A stretch of 64,000 nt of DNA, from contig JASXTE010000019.1 in assembly GCA_030280995.1 (NCBI GenBank), forward strand, positions 9,163,501 to 9,227,500. Direction: 5' to 3'. The notes below the pieces were generated by a model. The model made no database searches. It was not told where the DNA came from and saw only the letters and a program-made list of their open reading frames with translations. Below are positions 46,071 through 58,615 of this stretch, one piece after another (the first letter of the stretch is position 1; the number at the start of each line of letters is the position of its first letter). Position numbers and translations under genes: made by a program. The DNA comes from Hemileia vastatrix. Its lineage: Eukaryota; Basidiomycota; Pucciniomycetes; Pucciniales; Zaghouaniaceae.

Positions 46071-46535
46071 ATTGGGGCTAATGTATTATATATAAATGGG
46101 TCCCATTGATCTCATGTAGATGCTACTCATTTAACATCTAATAATAATATGTACTTGCACTTGGCGTTTGCAATACCATTAGCATGTGGTAATTGTGGCT
46201 TAGCCAAAAGAGGGTGATGTGGCGTAAAGATAGTATTGTGGTAGGATGATGAGATAGGAGGACATTTTTGATATCTGACATGATATAGCAAGGAGTTATA
46301 TGTGATGATGTTTATGAAAATAGTTGAAAAAGTAAAAAATTAATGAAAAGTACCAACTTTATTACAGTACAGCAAGCTGAACATATTTGTGAAAGAAGAA
46401 GAAAGCAACAACTATTCAAACACAAGAAAGAACCAAATGAGTTAGACAACTAAGCTAAACTGACAAATGCGAGCAGAAGAATTAAGAGTATTAAACATTC
46501 AATTTTTTTTTGACACAAGGGAGCACATAAAGGGC

Positions 46536-46556
46536 GGGGGGGGGGGGGGGGGGGGG
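46536..46556 (+). repeat. Poly(G) tract of 21 bases
   Basis: An uninterrupted G run in strongly AT-rich DNA. It could fold as a G-quadruplex, and its exact length may be uncertain in sequencing. Confidence 0.85.
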
Positions 46557-48036
46557 AAGTGGTAACTAGACGTCAGGTTCAGTTGATAACCTGAATTGAT
46601 TAAATCCAGCATGTAAAAAGAAACTGATGTTTAGGTTCTTTATTTGTTCCGCACTGTGAAGAGTTAGATACTTCAATGTAATGATTGTACATGTACATAT
46701 TACACAGATTGAATTTAAGACAAGGAGTTGAAGTTCTGAAAGATTGTAGAGTTAAAAAGGATTGAGAGCAAGAGCAAAAATGCTGGACCTTTCAGAAGAC
46801 AAGGGATGGAAGAAAACTCAGCAAAAGTAATTGTTACGATTGTTTTTTTTTTTTAAATATATATATATATATATATTCAATTAGAGTACACAGATAATGG
46901 GAGACTTGTAAGAAGTCACCATTAAAATAATACTATCTACACTTACAGTTTAGAAAGGATTGGAGAAATGCTTACAATCACAAAGGATTTACATTTATAT
47001 TATCTCTCAAAAGTGGTTTATGTAAAAATAAAAATAAAAATTGTAGTTTCTGATTGTATGTTGCAAACAAAAAAGATAACTCAAAGTTGGATAATAGAAT
47101 CAACCTTGAGTAATTTATGACCAAAGGGGAGAAACTCATTTCCAACCAACCTGTTAAACAAATGACACAGCATTAAAAAAAAGATGGGGTACAATTGAAA
47201 CCACCATTAAGGAGTGTTAAAGTTAGAGATCAACCAATTCAAAATCATTTTTTTTTTCCATTAACAAATAAGGCATGATTAATTTTTATGTCTAGCATAT
47301 CTTTCCCCTAAAAACACCTCTTCACTGATGAATAAATTTAAGATTGTAGCAATGGATACTTTCGAAATCATTTCAGATTTCTAAATTTGATACCTTCTAT
47401 TCAGTTGGTAAATCTATGTTTCAAGTCTAGAGTTCAATTTCTAATATTAAAAATTGGGAACATAAATTTCCCATAGGATTTCCTTCTTCCTTTTCCTTAT
47501 TACTATCTTCCTGGATTGTATTCCTGCCACTTAGATTTTATACCCTATTTTAAAATTTACAATTACAAAATTATGTTTCATATTATATTTTTCCATTTTT
47601 GTATTCTGCATTTTCTTTTGAAGAGCAGGAGGTAAATAGGCTTATTTTTGTGTTTTGTTATTGTCACAAAATTTTGCGTCATTTTCAATGTATTTTTATG
47701 TACACATCCTCCATACTACCTTTTTTTTAAATAATAATAATAATAATTTTTTTAGTGAGTTAGGAGGGAAAAGTATGAATATCAGAAGTCAGCAAGGGGG
47801 TACCATAAGACGATTTTCAATTTATATATTTTTCCCAGGGATCTAGAGGAGAGATAGAGATGAATGTGTGAGGAACATTTTTGTGGACTGTGGTTGATTC
47901 GGACCAAAGTGAACAAAGGCTCATCTTGGTCCAAGGCCGGGGTGATGGACTGCGGGTGAAGGGCTATGCAAGATGGCATGCAATTTGGAAGTGGGTGTGA
48001 GACTTCAAGTCCTGCGCGTCTCTCGGCCGGTCGAAC

Positions 48037-48760
48037 ATGATCGATTATTCTCATCCACATCCACCACTTTCCGCCTCATCCTCACCCTCATCCTCACTCA
48101 TCCCTTCTCTCCCTCGCAAGCCAGAACACAATGACTCTCTTCTCATTCCTTCTGACCTCATCGATCCATTGCTCCTCGAAAAGAGGGAAAAAGCTAGACT
48201 CAGGAAACAAAAGTCCAGGGCACGTCTCAGGGCTGCAAAATTAGTAAGTCTTCTTTCTCTCTTCATCCTTCTTCTTGCTCATCTTTTCTTCTACAGGCAT
48301 CCACTCAGCCTGATAACATCCTCGTCCCTCTTCATCCATCTTCCTCCCACCATCTCCATGATTCACACCAGTTATCTTTTCCTCCTTCCCATCCATCTTC
48401 TTCCGATATCCTCACCCATCAATCCCCCAATACCTCTTCTTCCCCTCGAAAATCTCGTGCCCTTTCGGAAAAGAAGGTAGGTTCTTCATGGGCTAAATGG
48501 TGTCATTTTTCTTCTTTTGTCCCCTCCCCCCCACCCATCTTCACTGCTCTCAACTCAATATATATACATATCCAGTCCCTTCCTTTGGATATCATCTTAC
48601 TATCAATTTCTTTTTCTTCTTCATCTTCTTCCCACATCTCCACCCAGTCAGTCTCTTCTTCAACCTCCTCCAATTCTTGGTCTCCTGAAAAACGGGAAAA
48701 GGCTCGGATTAGGAAACAACGCTCTCGTGCTCGTATCAAAGCTAGAATGGTGTGGCGCGC

Positions 48761-48793
<33 letters not shown>

Positions 48794-49149
48794 CTTAGTC
48801 AGCCTCCCCCTTAATACTCATTTTTCATTCGACTCACCTTACTCCTTTCCTGCACCCCAAGGCTGTGGGCTCTTTTGAAACAACTCCTATTGCAGTTGAC
48901 ATCAAACCTAATATTGATGTTCTGCTCGATGACCAACATTCTTCATCCGAATCTTTCCTCTCAACTCAACCACCCCAAAATTTACCCGTTCCTCAGTCTC
49001 CTTTACCTTCACATCCTTCTTTTGTTTCGATATGTTCCATTTCTGATGATCAACCAACTCGCATTAAATCGACCCATCTTGATCCTGCACTCCCAGATTT
49101 CCCGCTGACTGAAAACGTTCAACACATTTGCCTTAATTTACTCGGTTGA
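48037..49149 (+). CDS. Four-exon gene with repeated Arg/Lys-rich motif
   Basis: Exons 48037-48243, 48297-48476, 48576-48749 and 48862-49149 join in phase and give about 280 residues. Introns 1 and 2 have clear sites (GTAAGT...CTACAG, GTAGGT...ATCCAG). Intron 3 has a weaker donor (GTGTGG) and holds a long T run. Exon 1 ends with EKREKARLRKQKSRARLRAA and exon 3 ends with EKREKARIRKQRSRARIKAR, so the same basic motif appears twice, each time just before an intron. Exon 2 has a shorter relative (PRKSRALSEKK). The rest is Ser/Pro-rich, with an acidic C-terminal part. The motif resembles a DNA- or RNA-binding basic region, but no leucine zipper follows, so I do not call it bZIP. Nuclear localisation is likely. 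Function unknown. Confidence 0.75.
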
Positions 49150-50252
49150 CATATCACCTTCAATTTCGCTCTGCTTTGCTGCGTCCCAGTCCTATGATCG
49201 TTTTCGTTCATCTTGTCTATTGTTTTTTTCACTTGATTAGAACAAATCCCATCTTGTCGGTAGAACGGGTGGTTTTTTTTTCTTTGTTATCTAGATCATT
49301 CTGATTTTGAAAGTAAAAACATTTCCACTGTGTTGGTCAACTCCTATCCTATTACCCGGTGTGCTGTTTAGTATTTATCTGTTTATTTAGTTCAGTGTAC
49401 TGTTGCGCAACCCATGACCAATATTTTTGACGTTTTATTTATTACTTTTATATATACATATACATATATATTTATTTTTATATTATGACTATTGATCTCT
49501 CTGTGGAGGTGTCCCATTTTCGGGTATCCTGCAAGATTGAAGTGAAGCATGCAATAACAAGAGGGAAGAGATAGCTTGATGCTTACCTGTATATATCCCA
49601 CACAGCCTTCCATGCCAAAAATAAAATAAAATAAAAGCATCGAGTGACAAAAATTTATACATAAGGGTTGAGTTACCTACCTTTGGTTGCATTTTTTTCT
49701 CTTTTTTTTTGCTCATCTTAACAGTACATAAATACAGCTACATCCGTCATTTTTGAGACGAAAACAAAAACTTTGCAAAATTATTTTGACAGGTCAAAAG
49801 TTGAGCTGCATAAGGTTTTTGACATCTGCAGGTCAATTTTGCAGTGAGCGCTTTCATTTTTGGTTTTGTTTATCATTTTCTCTCAAATTCTAAGTTCATC
49901 TTTACTTTTTTTGCTCAGTGGGTTTTTTTAATGTCGCAAAAGCCAGAAAATCAAAAACGCCTCCTATCTCTTCAACCCCACCAATTCCACCTTCCTTCTC
50001 AATCTGGCCCATTCTACTATTAAGTTTTTTTTCCCTTTCTTTTATTTTTAATCACTCTATTTTTATTTTTATTTTTCTCTCATCACAGCCATACCTTTAT
50101 TTGCTTTTACCAACCTTCTTGATCCTGTTGGATTAATCTTTGTCATCAATCTGGAAAGTTATTTTTATCTATTGTAATCTCTTGCTGATATTTATGTTTA
50201 CTTAATAATATTTATTTCATTTACTTGCTGATATTTATTTTTATTTAACAGT
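49150..50252. other. Intergenic with possible first exon of the next locus
   Basis: Mostly AT-rich. A short frame at 49931 (MSQKPENQKRLLSLQPHQFH) ends in a stop after 30 codons and may be a leader exon for the broken gene at 50253. The 49750-49870 stretch has GACAGGTCAAAAGTTGAGC-type words, some similar to 17330-17370. Confidence 0.35.
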
Positions 50253-51612
50253 CATGTTTACTCCTCATCAGTATCCTTACGACAAAGATCAGATTTCTCT
50301 TAGTACTTCAAACTACCCACCAACACCGTCTCCACTAAACTTTACACAGTTCCTGAATCCCAACCATGATTTGACTCCACATAATGGCACTGAATATTTG
50401 CTTCTTGACCCATTCAGCCGAGAAAAAACTTTCTGTTGGAGAAGTGACATCAACTTCTTTAAGTGGTGAATACAATCCAAAATCTTTTGTGAAGATATAC
50501 CTCAACTATGTCTTATTTTCTCGCAAGAAGGATCAACTAGAATGGATCAAAGCAACGTGCACTAACCCAAACTCAAAGAATCACCTCCACCCCCCCCCCC
50601 TCAAAATGTCTTTTGACTGGGAGGTAACAAATCAAAACTTTGTTTTGTTCAAGGATAAAGCTTTAACTGTCATATATCAGGCAAATGGTGAGAAGGGTGA
50701 GGAAATTGGCTCACAGAATTGTTTGTGAAGCGGGAGTGGCATGGAAGGTTGTAATTCCACATGGGGGTGTGTTTTCAGCAAGTCAGAAAGCGGAGTTAGA
50801 TACAGATAAATTATTTTCTTCTTTCATTGAAATGGCCTCCATCACCTCAGAATCTCGAGAAATTCAATGCACTATTCTTCATACTGATCCTAAAGTTGAG
50901 GAAAATGTGAGTATATTTTTTTATCTTACTTATATTGTGGTTAATGTGTTTTGTATGCTTTATACTTTGGTCATTCTACAGAGGCAAGAAATGATTGATG
51001 ATCCAGATAGTAACGGGGAGCAAGATCATACAAGACAACAACCTTCCTCAGAGGCACAGAGTGCTGTGAAGCCTATCAAACTGATAACCACAATATTGAA
51101 CTCCAACTGCCCTTGCCCTGACATCTTGGGATGTCAGGAAACTAAGGTATTTATGAACCCAACAAACCCTAGAGAGTACTTTACTCTATCTTATGAGGTA
51201 GTGGACAAGTGGGCCACTGCAATTGTTTGTTATTCTGTTTTGGTTATTTTTTTTCATGCTACTAGCTTATTTTTTATTTCCCCAGAAAGCAAACCCCAAT
51301 CAAGTTACTACTGAATGTCCAACAAAAACGCCAGACTTTTCTTACACTTCATGTTGTATAAGGCCATTTAAAGAGCAAAGACAAAGTCTCTCATCTTTAC
51401 ACCATAAGAGACGCCATCAAAACCAACACTATGAGAGCTCTGAGAGTAGGTCTTCACCCACCTGTCACTACAAGAGAACTTCCCGACATTACTCAAGATG
51501 CCATGAAACAAGTTTGGATATCAACAGTCCTTGTGAACAATGCAATCATGATGGTATATTTGGCTCTTCAGTTGTATGCTCAGATAATGAGAAGACAACA
51601 ATGAAAGAATAA
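50253..51612 (+). pseudogene. Hypothetical gene, frameshifted
   Basis: An exon begins after the acceptor TTTAACAG with MFTPHQYPYDKDQISLST. A one-base change in the A run near 50430 shifts it into LSVGEVTSTSLSGEYNPKSF and YLNYVLFSRKKDQLEWIKAT. A second shift near 50680 leads to RKLAHRIVCEAGVAWKVVIP and KLFSSFIEMASITSESREI. An intron fits at about 50908-50981 (GTGAGT...CTACAG), followed by KLITTILNSNCPCPDILGCQ. A last intron to about 51284 leads to a His/Arg/Ser-rich tail. I recognise no family. It may be a degraded host gene or a mobile element gene. Confidence 0.5.
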
Positions 51613-51808
51613 TTTGAATTTACAAAAGTTGAAACCCATTGTCCTGCTCTCCTTGATGGCTTGAAGGAACTCTGAATCACACACTGGACATTTTTTGAGG
51701 ATTGCCCTTTACAAGAGTTGTTTGATGCTGGGAGATGCCCAAAGGGGAGGATTGTATGTTGGTTAAGTCCTGGAAGAAATTCAAAGCACATCTCTGTGCC
51801 AAAAATTA

Positions 51809-51860
51809 TAGGGTGTGTCAGTTCTGGAAAATATGCACTTATTTAAGTGCAGATTTCTGA
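51809..51860 (+). repeat. H1 left terminal inverted repeat
   Basis: It reads TAGGGTGTGTCAGTTCTGGA, then ATGCACTTATTTAAGTGCAG, with a small palindrome CACTTATTTAAGTG inside. The inverse is at 58945-58996. Confidence 0.85.
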
Positions 51861-52058
51861 AACACACTAGCCCCAACACTGGTGGATTTCAAAATGAAAT
51901 AAGTCACTTATTTCACTCAAAACCACACTTTCTCAACCAAAAGTGCTGATTTCACTGATTTGTCAGAATCATCCCATTCATACACAGCACTCTGCAGCAT
52001 AACACTTTATAACTCAAAACATTGTACATCATTTACATTTTTATACTGCATAAGAGTC

Positions 52059-53311
52059 ATGCCTTCCTCACTCTCAAATTGTGATAAGCTACATCAAGCA
52101 ATGACTTTCATAGCTCTTGATATCCTCTTTGACTCTGATTGTGATTCTGATTCTGATCTTGAAGAAGATTTCCTTTTTTTATCAAAAATGTCCAGGAAAA
52201 GTTACATTCTTCCTAGAAAGACTCAGGTACTTCATACACCCAAGCACACCATTCAAACCCTACATAACCTATCTGTACCCAGTTTTAGACAGTTGTTCAG
52301 GACTTCTCAGAAATGTTTTCTTAAATTGCTTGAGCTTATTCTGGACCACCCCATCTTTCACAAAAATTCACAAAAACCACAACATGATCCTTCAATTCAA
52401 TTGGCCATCACACTATGCCATTTGGGTTCCAATGGTAATGGAGCTACCTTGAAACATTTGGAAAATGTCTTTTGATTTAGGGTATGGCTCTGTTAACACT
52501 TATACAAAACAATGCATCAATTCTATCAACTCCTTAGAATCTAAACTTCTCACCTGGCCAACTAAAGAAGAGCAACTTGAATCATCTCAGGTTATGCAAG
52601 CAGAGGGCTTCCCAGGATGTATTGGTCTTGTTGTTGATTCTACTATTCCTTTAAGTCAGAAACCTGCTCAATGTGGAAACAATTTCTTTGACCATAAAAA
52701 GAGGTGGCTTATTTTTAATTCCATATTTTTATTTTTCTTTCATACTAACACAAGCAACTATATCTTCTCTATAGATATTTAATTTCCATTCAGCTTATAT
52801 GTAATGTGAACAAAAAATTTATATCTTTCTTTGATGGCTATCCTGGTTCATGTCATGACACCTACATCTTTCAAAGAATGCAAATTTCAAAATAATGTGA
52901 AAAATTCTTCAATGAAGATCAGTATCTTCTTATGTGAATTGAAAGTATGTACTTCCTACTTTTCAGGGAGCAGCATCTAAAGACAGTCAGAATGCCAAGT
53001 TCAAAAATCATTTGGCAAAATCAAGAGTCTGTACTGAACATTCTATTGGAATCTTGAAAGGTTGTTTTTCAGATTTAAGGGAATTACAAAGTCCTCTTAG
53101 AAGTAGGTCTGAAATGGAGGCAGTAATTAACTGGATTCTGTGTTGCACTATACTTCATAACCTACTTGCTGACCTCAAAGATCAATTGTTAGAGTTGTAT
53201 GAAGATGAACAAGTTGAAACACCTCCCACTACATCCAACACTTCTATTTCTCAAACCACTAGCATATGGGAAAAATCTCTTCCAATAACACTAGCACATT
53301 GGGAGATTTAG
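52059..53311 (+). pseudogene. H1 PIF/Harbinger DDE transposase
   Basis: The start at 52059 gives MPSSLSNCDKLHQAM, an acidic patch (DSDCDSDSDLEED) and the N-terminal helical region (LAITLCHLGSNGNGATLKHL). A one-base shift near 52470 leads to LGYGSVNTYTKQCINSINSL and LLTWPTKEEQLE. The first catalytic block is GCIGLVVDSTIPLSQKP with NNFFDHKKR. An intron at about 52702-52771 (GTGGCT...CTATAG) leads to CNVNKKFISFFDGYPGSCHD, which holds the second Asp, then TYIFQRM. After two stops, TEHSIGILKGCFSDLRELQS holds the catalytic Glu, followed by the MEAVINWILCCTILHNLL block. All three catalytic residues survive, but the stretch between the second and third blocks is shortened. Confidence 0.88.
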
Positions 53312-53929
53312 CAATTTTTTCAAAAAGTATTACGATTTTCATTTCATTTTTATCTACTATTAATATTTCTTCCCAATTGGATACACTCCATCATTATGCC
53401 AATAATAATCCAACTTTTCTCAATAAAGCCCTTTTAATTTTTTTTTCATACTCTTCAAATAATCAAGCTGCATGTATTATTCTCTCTTTTTTTTTTATAG
53501 TTTTATTTTTGCATATTGACTTTTACTTTGAATTTTCAGTGAAATTCTCTTTTTCCCAGTCTCTTTTGTTTTTGGACACCACCTCAACATGAAATCACAT
53601 ATTTCCAGCTATTGCATGAATTTTCAGTCATTCTTTTTTTCATTCATCCATTATATCCTTTTCCTCTTCTCCTCAAAACATCCCTCAAACATTTTGGTTT
53701 CATTTTTTTTCTCATCTCATCTCTCAAGGTAAGTCATTTTATTCATTTCTTTTGATTTTTTTTGTTTGCTAATTATATATATATATATATATATTTTTTT
53801 TTTTGCTGTTTTCTTTTCTTTTGTTTTTTTCTTTTTTTTTGTAAGTGGTTCTTTTTCTGGTTTTCAAGGTTAAATTAACTTATTTGTTTTTTGTTCTTTT
53901 TCTCCCTTTTTTCTCTTCTTTTTTTACTC

Positions 53930-54680
53930 TCCATCATCCCCTCATTATACTCCTTGGCCTGGTCATTATCCCACCTTTTCCCCCCTTCCATTCTTTTTGG
54001 CTTCCTCTCACCCCCCCTTTCCTTCCTCTATGGCTGCCTCAAAACCCCCTTCCCTACCTCCTTTCCCTCCCCCCTATTACTCCGCCAACCCCCCAAACTT
54101 CCCTCAAACCCCCCAAACCCCCCTCAAATCCCCCTACACCCACTTCAAACCTCCCCTATCATCCCCTCAAATCCCCCCTCAAACCACCCTTACACCCGCT
54201 TCAAAACCCCCCTCAAATCTCCCCTACACCCACTTCTATTCCCCCCTCCTCCTATTTCTTTATTAAAAAAAAATTGTTATAATTCATTCATTAACCAAGA
54301 AACAAATGATAAAAATTGTTCATTATCAAATGAACAGGTGGGGGGAGGGGTAAGGGAGTGTTGGGTGGGATATATTAAGGGGACAAGGGGGGGAGGTTGA
54401 AGCAGGTCTAGGGGCAGTTTGAGGGATGGGGGAGTTTCAGGGGGTTTTGAGGGGTTTGAGGAGGGGTTTTGGAGAGGGTTGGAGTAGGGGTTTGAAGCAG
54501 TTTTAGGTAGGGATTGAGGGGGGGGTTCAAGGGGGTTACAGGGGGGGACTGATGGGGTTTTGGAGTGGTTTGGTGAGGGTTTGGGGAGATTTTGGAGAGG
54601 GCTTGGAGGGTATTTTGGAGGTATTATGGCCAGGATTTGGGGGTTTTAGAGGGAGTTTGGAGTGGACTTTGGAGAAGTTT
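53930..54680. repeat. C-rich arm facing a G-rich arm
   Basis: The segment 53935-54250 is almost free of G and rich in CCCC runs (CCCCTCAAATCCCCC). The segment 54330-54680 is almost free of C and rich in GGGG runs (GGGGTTTGAGGAGGGG). The units are rough inverses, e.g. CCCTACACCCACTTCAAAC against GTTTGAAGC-type words. A short AT-rich middle separates them. The block could form a long imperfect hairpin and G-quadruplex or i-motif structures. Long Pro-rich frames in it are chance. Confidence 0.8.
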
Positions 54681-54959
54681 TACAAGAGGAGAAAGGGGAC
54701 TAATGAAGGAGTGATGAAAAAAATAATAGCAAAATTTTTACAGGGACTAATGAGGGTGCAATTAAAAAATTGACAGAAAATTTATATTAATATTAATTTT
54801 TTTTTTTTTTTTTTTTTTTTGTGAAGACTTAGCCAAAAAAAAACTTGTCAAATTGAAGTAAGGTAATAATAATCATTATTAATTATTTTCAGAAAACCTT
54901 TAGGTCATTGAATTTAAATAGTGTGAGTTTTTAATAATTTTTTTTTGACCAGTAAAAAT

Positions 54960-56520
54960 TTTTTTAGAAAAAAAAAAATGTCTTTTTCTTCTGATTCAAG
55001 CCTTACACCTCTATCTTCATCATTATCTTTTTTATCATCTTATTCAATTTCTACTTCATTTCAATCATCAAAAAAAATTTCAGAAAAGATAAAATCTGTT
55101 TTTTCTGATTCAAGCCTTACACCTCTATCTACATCATTATCTTCTTTATCATCTTATTCAATTTCTACTTCATTTCAATCATCAAAAAAAATTTCAGAAA
55201 AGATAAAATCTGTTTTTTCTGATTCAAGCCTTACACCTCTATCTTCATCATTATCTTCAATATTATCCTCTTTTTCATCTTCTTCAATTTCTACTTTATT
55301 TCATTCATCAAAAAAAAAAAAAAATCAGAAAAATCATCAAAAAAAGAAAATTTGTCCAAAAAGAATTCTGAAAAAATAAAATCTGGTTCTTCTGATTCAA
55401 GACTTATGCATCTATCTTTATCATTATATTCTTTATCATCTTCCTCAATCTTCTTCAAAACCTTTAAAAAGAAAAAATGATAATTGATCTTATCAAAATA
55501 AAAGAATTATAAAAAATATACTTGAATATTTTATTTGGGCATATATCAAACATCAAGTATTATAAAACTCAAGTCAATAAAAAAAATAAATATCCCAAGA
55601 ATTTATCTGAAGATATCAAATATCTAACAAAATTTGGAGGTGATGAAGTTAAGGCTGTAATCAGTAATACTTTCAAACCTCAATTTACCTCCAAAAACCA
55701 TTTTTATTCAATTGAAATAAAGATGAATACTTTATTCAACTATCTGATCTCATTACACCACTATATCAAATGACTTTGGTCTGCTTACCAATTAGAAATA
55801 AGAATTTTCTTGGTGCTATCATGATTGGTTTAAGATATAGACCAGGATTTATTAAAGGATATTTTCTAGGTAAGTATAATAATTTTTCTTAACTCATTCT
55901 TAATATAGTTCCCTCATTTTAGTTCTATAGGCATTTATTATTTGCTCAGAAATTTATCTATAGCAGAAATAGATAATGATTTTCAAAACGAGACTCTTTA
56001 CCTTCCTTAAAATCTTTTCTTCCTCTTTGACTTAAAAAACACTGTAATAAAGCTTTTCAAAAAAATCATGAACTTGAAACCAGAGTTGGAATTCCAAATT
56101 GGTGTGACTAAGAATGGGAAGAAATTAGCAATGATTACATATTGTTATCAAATGTTATAATTACTCATTCTGAATTTCATAAAAAGATACATACTGATTG
56201 GAATGATGCAAATTATCATACTATGGGGATCTTCTCTTATATCAATACTATAACTGGACAACCTATTCCATCACCTGCTAAATTGAAATGAAACGGTTTA
56301 TATTTTCCAGATCATAGGTGTATAATCAATTTAGGATTAGGAAATGCAATCTTTGAATAAGTTTATAACTCTTTTCACAATAATCACCAATTAACAAAAG
56401 CTCCTCCAGGCTTGGAATCTTGTCATGACTTTACTCATTTTGGCTTCTCTTTCCAAATAGGTCAAATACTAATCCAAAGGATAAATAAGGTAAAAAAAGA
56501 AGGTAAAAGTAATAAATTAA
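54960..56520 (+). pseudogene. H1 Tet-like 2OG-Fe(II) oxygenase
   Basis: The ATG near 54978 opens a Ser-rich head made of 117-base repeats (SLTPLSSSLSSLSSYSIST). A stop follows near 55377, then GDEVKAVISNTFKPQFTSKN and, after another shift, NFLGAIMIGLRYRPGF. An intron fits at 55870-55922 (GTAAGT...TTTTAG). The core reads RVGIPNWCD, FHKKIHTDWNDANYHTMG, FSYINTITGQPIPSPAK, GLYFPDHRCIINLGLGN, HNNHQLTKAPPG and FSFQIGQILIQRINKV. IHTD supplies the HxD iron ligands and the later His is a candidate third ligand. The order matches basidiomycete Tet-like oxygenases of the TET/JBP group, which oxidise methylated or other bases in DNA. Stops show this copy is inactive. Confidence 0.7.
54980..55430 (+). repeat. 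117-bp coding tandem repeat
   Basis: TTTTTCTGATTCAAGCCTTACACC recurs at about 54985, 55103 and 55221 and in decayed form near 55385. The period keeps the frame (39 codons), giving repeated SLTPLS-SLS-LSSYSISTSF. Confidence 0.9.
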
Positions 56521-57170
56521 ATAAATCTTTAGGAAGATAAAAAAAGTATAGGTATTTGTAAAGTCATCAAATATTTTTTATTCCTTCATAAATTTTTAAC
56601 AAATAAATCTGATATTTCAATTTATCAAGCTAAAGTAATGAGCCAATGACCTTGTGTTGTATAAACAGTAATCATTATAACAATAAATTGTTTCATGGAG
56701 TTCATCTTGCCTATGCCTGTGGAAAGTCCCAAACTTACTTTCTAGACTTTTTCTGCATTTTGGCTTGAGGAATTGTCATTACTTTAAAAATAGTCAATTT
56801 GATTTATGTTATTTATTCATTTATTAATTTATGGAATTATATTAGATTTTAGTGATTTTCACCCCTTACTTCAATCAAATGCAGGGGAGGGTATTGCCCA
56901 ATTTTCAAATCTGACATGAACAATTGATGACTTAGAAAAATTTGGTGATACACACCCCTTGCTTCAATAAAATACAGGAGAGGGTATTGCCAAATTTTTC
57001 AAACAGATATAGAATTTTGATAACTTATCTCTATTTAGAAATGAAACTTGGTGGTGATGTGATAAAATTATGTTGGTGATGAGGATTTTTGCTCAAGTTT
57101 CAGTATTATTTTACCATCTGTAATTCCAAAAGTGCAATATTTTAGAGTCCAGTTAGGAAAAATGGTGTTA
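56521..57170. other. Spacer between the convergent Tet-like and Myb-like genes
   Basis: AT-rich with a short duplication: CACCCCTTACTTCAATCAAA near 56861 and CACCCCTTGCTTCAATAAAA near 56952, both followed by TGCAGGGGAGGGTATTG-like sequence. No gene seen. Confidence 0.6.
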
Positions 57171-58615
57171 TCAGAATCTCATGATATAACTATTTATGAT
57201 AAAATTAAAAGTAACTATCAAAGTCATTCCCCAACCATTAACCAAATAAACAATTAAACAATTAAAAAAGTTAAGTAATTTTTTAATGTCCTCATATGAT
57301 TGGCCATTTTTTATACATTCTGTAATGAATTTTTTTTTAAAACTTTCATGTATTTCCAATTCACAACTGGCCATTTCTCTTTGAAATTCATGATATTTTG
57401 TTTTCACCAAGCAAAGGTAAAATTTTTCCATCTCCTCTGCCTCAAATTTAGCCTTTTAAAAATTTGATTGAAGCAAAAAAACTTTTTCCACCAAATCTAA
57501 ATATTGTTCATCTTTCATTAGCATATGATCAAACTTCATCTTCTCAAAGTCAAGGGCATTTACTTCTATTAAGGATTTTGGTGAGAAAATTAAATAGAAA
57601 AAAATATATTATTGAAGAAGATATGTAGTGACTGAATATTACTTATATCTTTTTCCTCAAAATAATTATCAAGGGAAGAAACAAAGGTGGTTGAAGTATT
57701 ACCATGTTTTAAGAGATGGTTCAAGTTCATTGAAGTTTAAGCCCGACACTTTAGTTTGAAGTTTGACCTAGAGGGTTCAAAAAGTTCATCTAAAGCAGCT
57801 TAAAAAGCAAGATTTTTATTTCTGCAATTGTTATTCTTTTTAGAAATTTGAGTATGAGTAGGAGGAGACTAGAAAAGAGAGAATGAGAAATTTAGCAAAG
57901 AATTGAAGAAAAAAAAGATAAAGTAAAAATACATTAAAATTTTGGGCCTCTGAGGACTCAAATCTACTCTGAAATAACTTTTCTGCTTGATAGTAAGGAT
58001 TATCTTCAGGTAAACTATGGTTAGAAGCTGGAAGGGATTAATTTCCTTGAGTTTCATGTGTGCTGGGAGGATTATTGGCTTGTTGAGATCCAAAGGGCAT
58101 ATCCTTAGAAGCATTGTGTATAAACCAATGGTTGACATAAACTGGGGAACCAAAATAATTTTCCATTTCCTTATAGAAAGAAACATGATATTGAGCTTTT
58201 TGGAAACAGTAGTAATTCCAATCTACAAATCATCATCATCAATACCAAAACCAGTGGAATTGGAAGCAAAATGAGCCTATTTAAATTTGAATTGATAACT
58301 TTTGAACCTCTCCTCCATTTGCTTAGGATTGATATCAATTCTCCCTTTGGTTTTCTTTTTTATTTCATTTTCAATTAAAAAGAAGTCATTGACCTTTGAT
58401 GAAAGTGGACGTCCAATTCAGGTGGACTTCTCACATCCAAAAAATACATCATAATTTGATTTAATTTTGAGGAAGTTGATGATGATGAGATTATCTTCCT
58501 TTTTCTGCTGTCCAGAATTTGATTTCTCCAGTGAGGGGCTTGCATTACTGAAAGAGCTTTGTGATGTAGAAATTTTTTGAGATGACTTTTGAGTGTTGGA
58601 TTTTCTGGGAGTTGT
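57171..58615 (-). pseudogene. H1 Myb/SANT-like Harbinger partner protein
   Basis: On the minus strand: IIINFLKIKSNYDVFFGCEK, then RIDINPKQMEERFKSYQFKF, then STGFGIDDDD and ITTVSKKLNIM. These match rust and basidiomycete Myb/SANT-like proteins, where a trihelix-type domain is followed by a K-Q-M...R-F...Y block and an STG-x-G segment. The C-terminus FKKKFITECIKNGQSYEDIKKL (57240-57350) is also typical. The H2 start codon ATG corresponds to ACA at 58615-58613 here, so the start is lost, and several stops occur. In Harbinger elements this protein binds the ends and helps the transposase enter the nucleus. Confidence 0.75.

Larger units (their letters stand above)
44985..48036. other. Gene-poor flank with local repeats
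   Basis: No coding region is supported. A tandem duplication lies at 45612-46070, a 21-base poly(G) tract at 46536-46556, an (AT)n run near 46858-46875 and (AAT)n near 47730. From about 47870 the GC content rises ahead of the gene at 48037, which suggests its promoter and 5' untranslated region. Confidence 0.5.

Noticed and set aside
48037..49149. bZIP transcription factor
   Set aside because: The basic motif is present, but no leucine heptad follows it in either copy.
53845..54400. Three long overlapping Pro/Ser-rich open frames
   Set aside because: They arise from the C-rich repeat block, are open in several frames at once and show no start context or domain.
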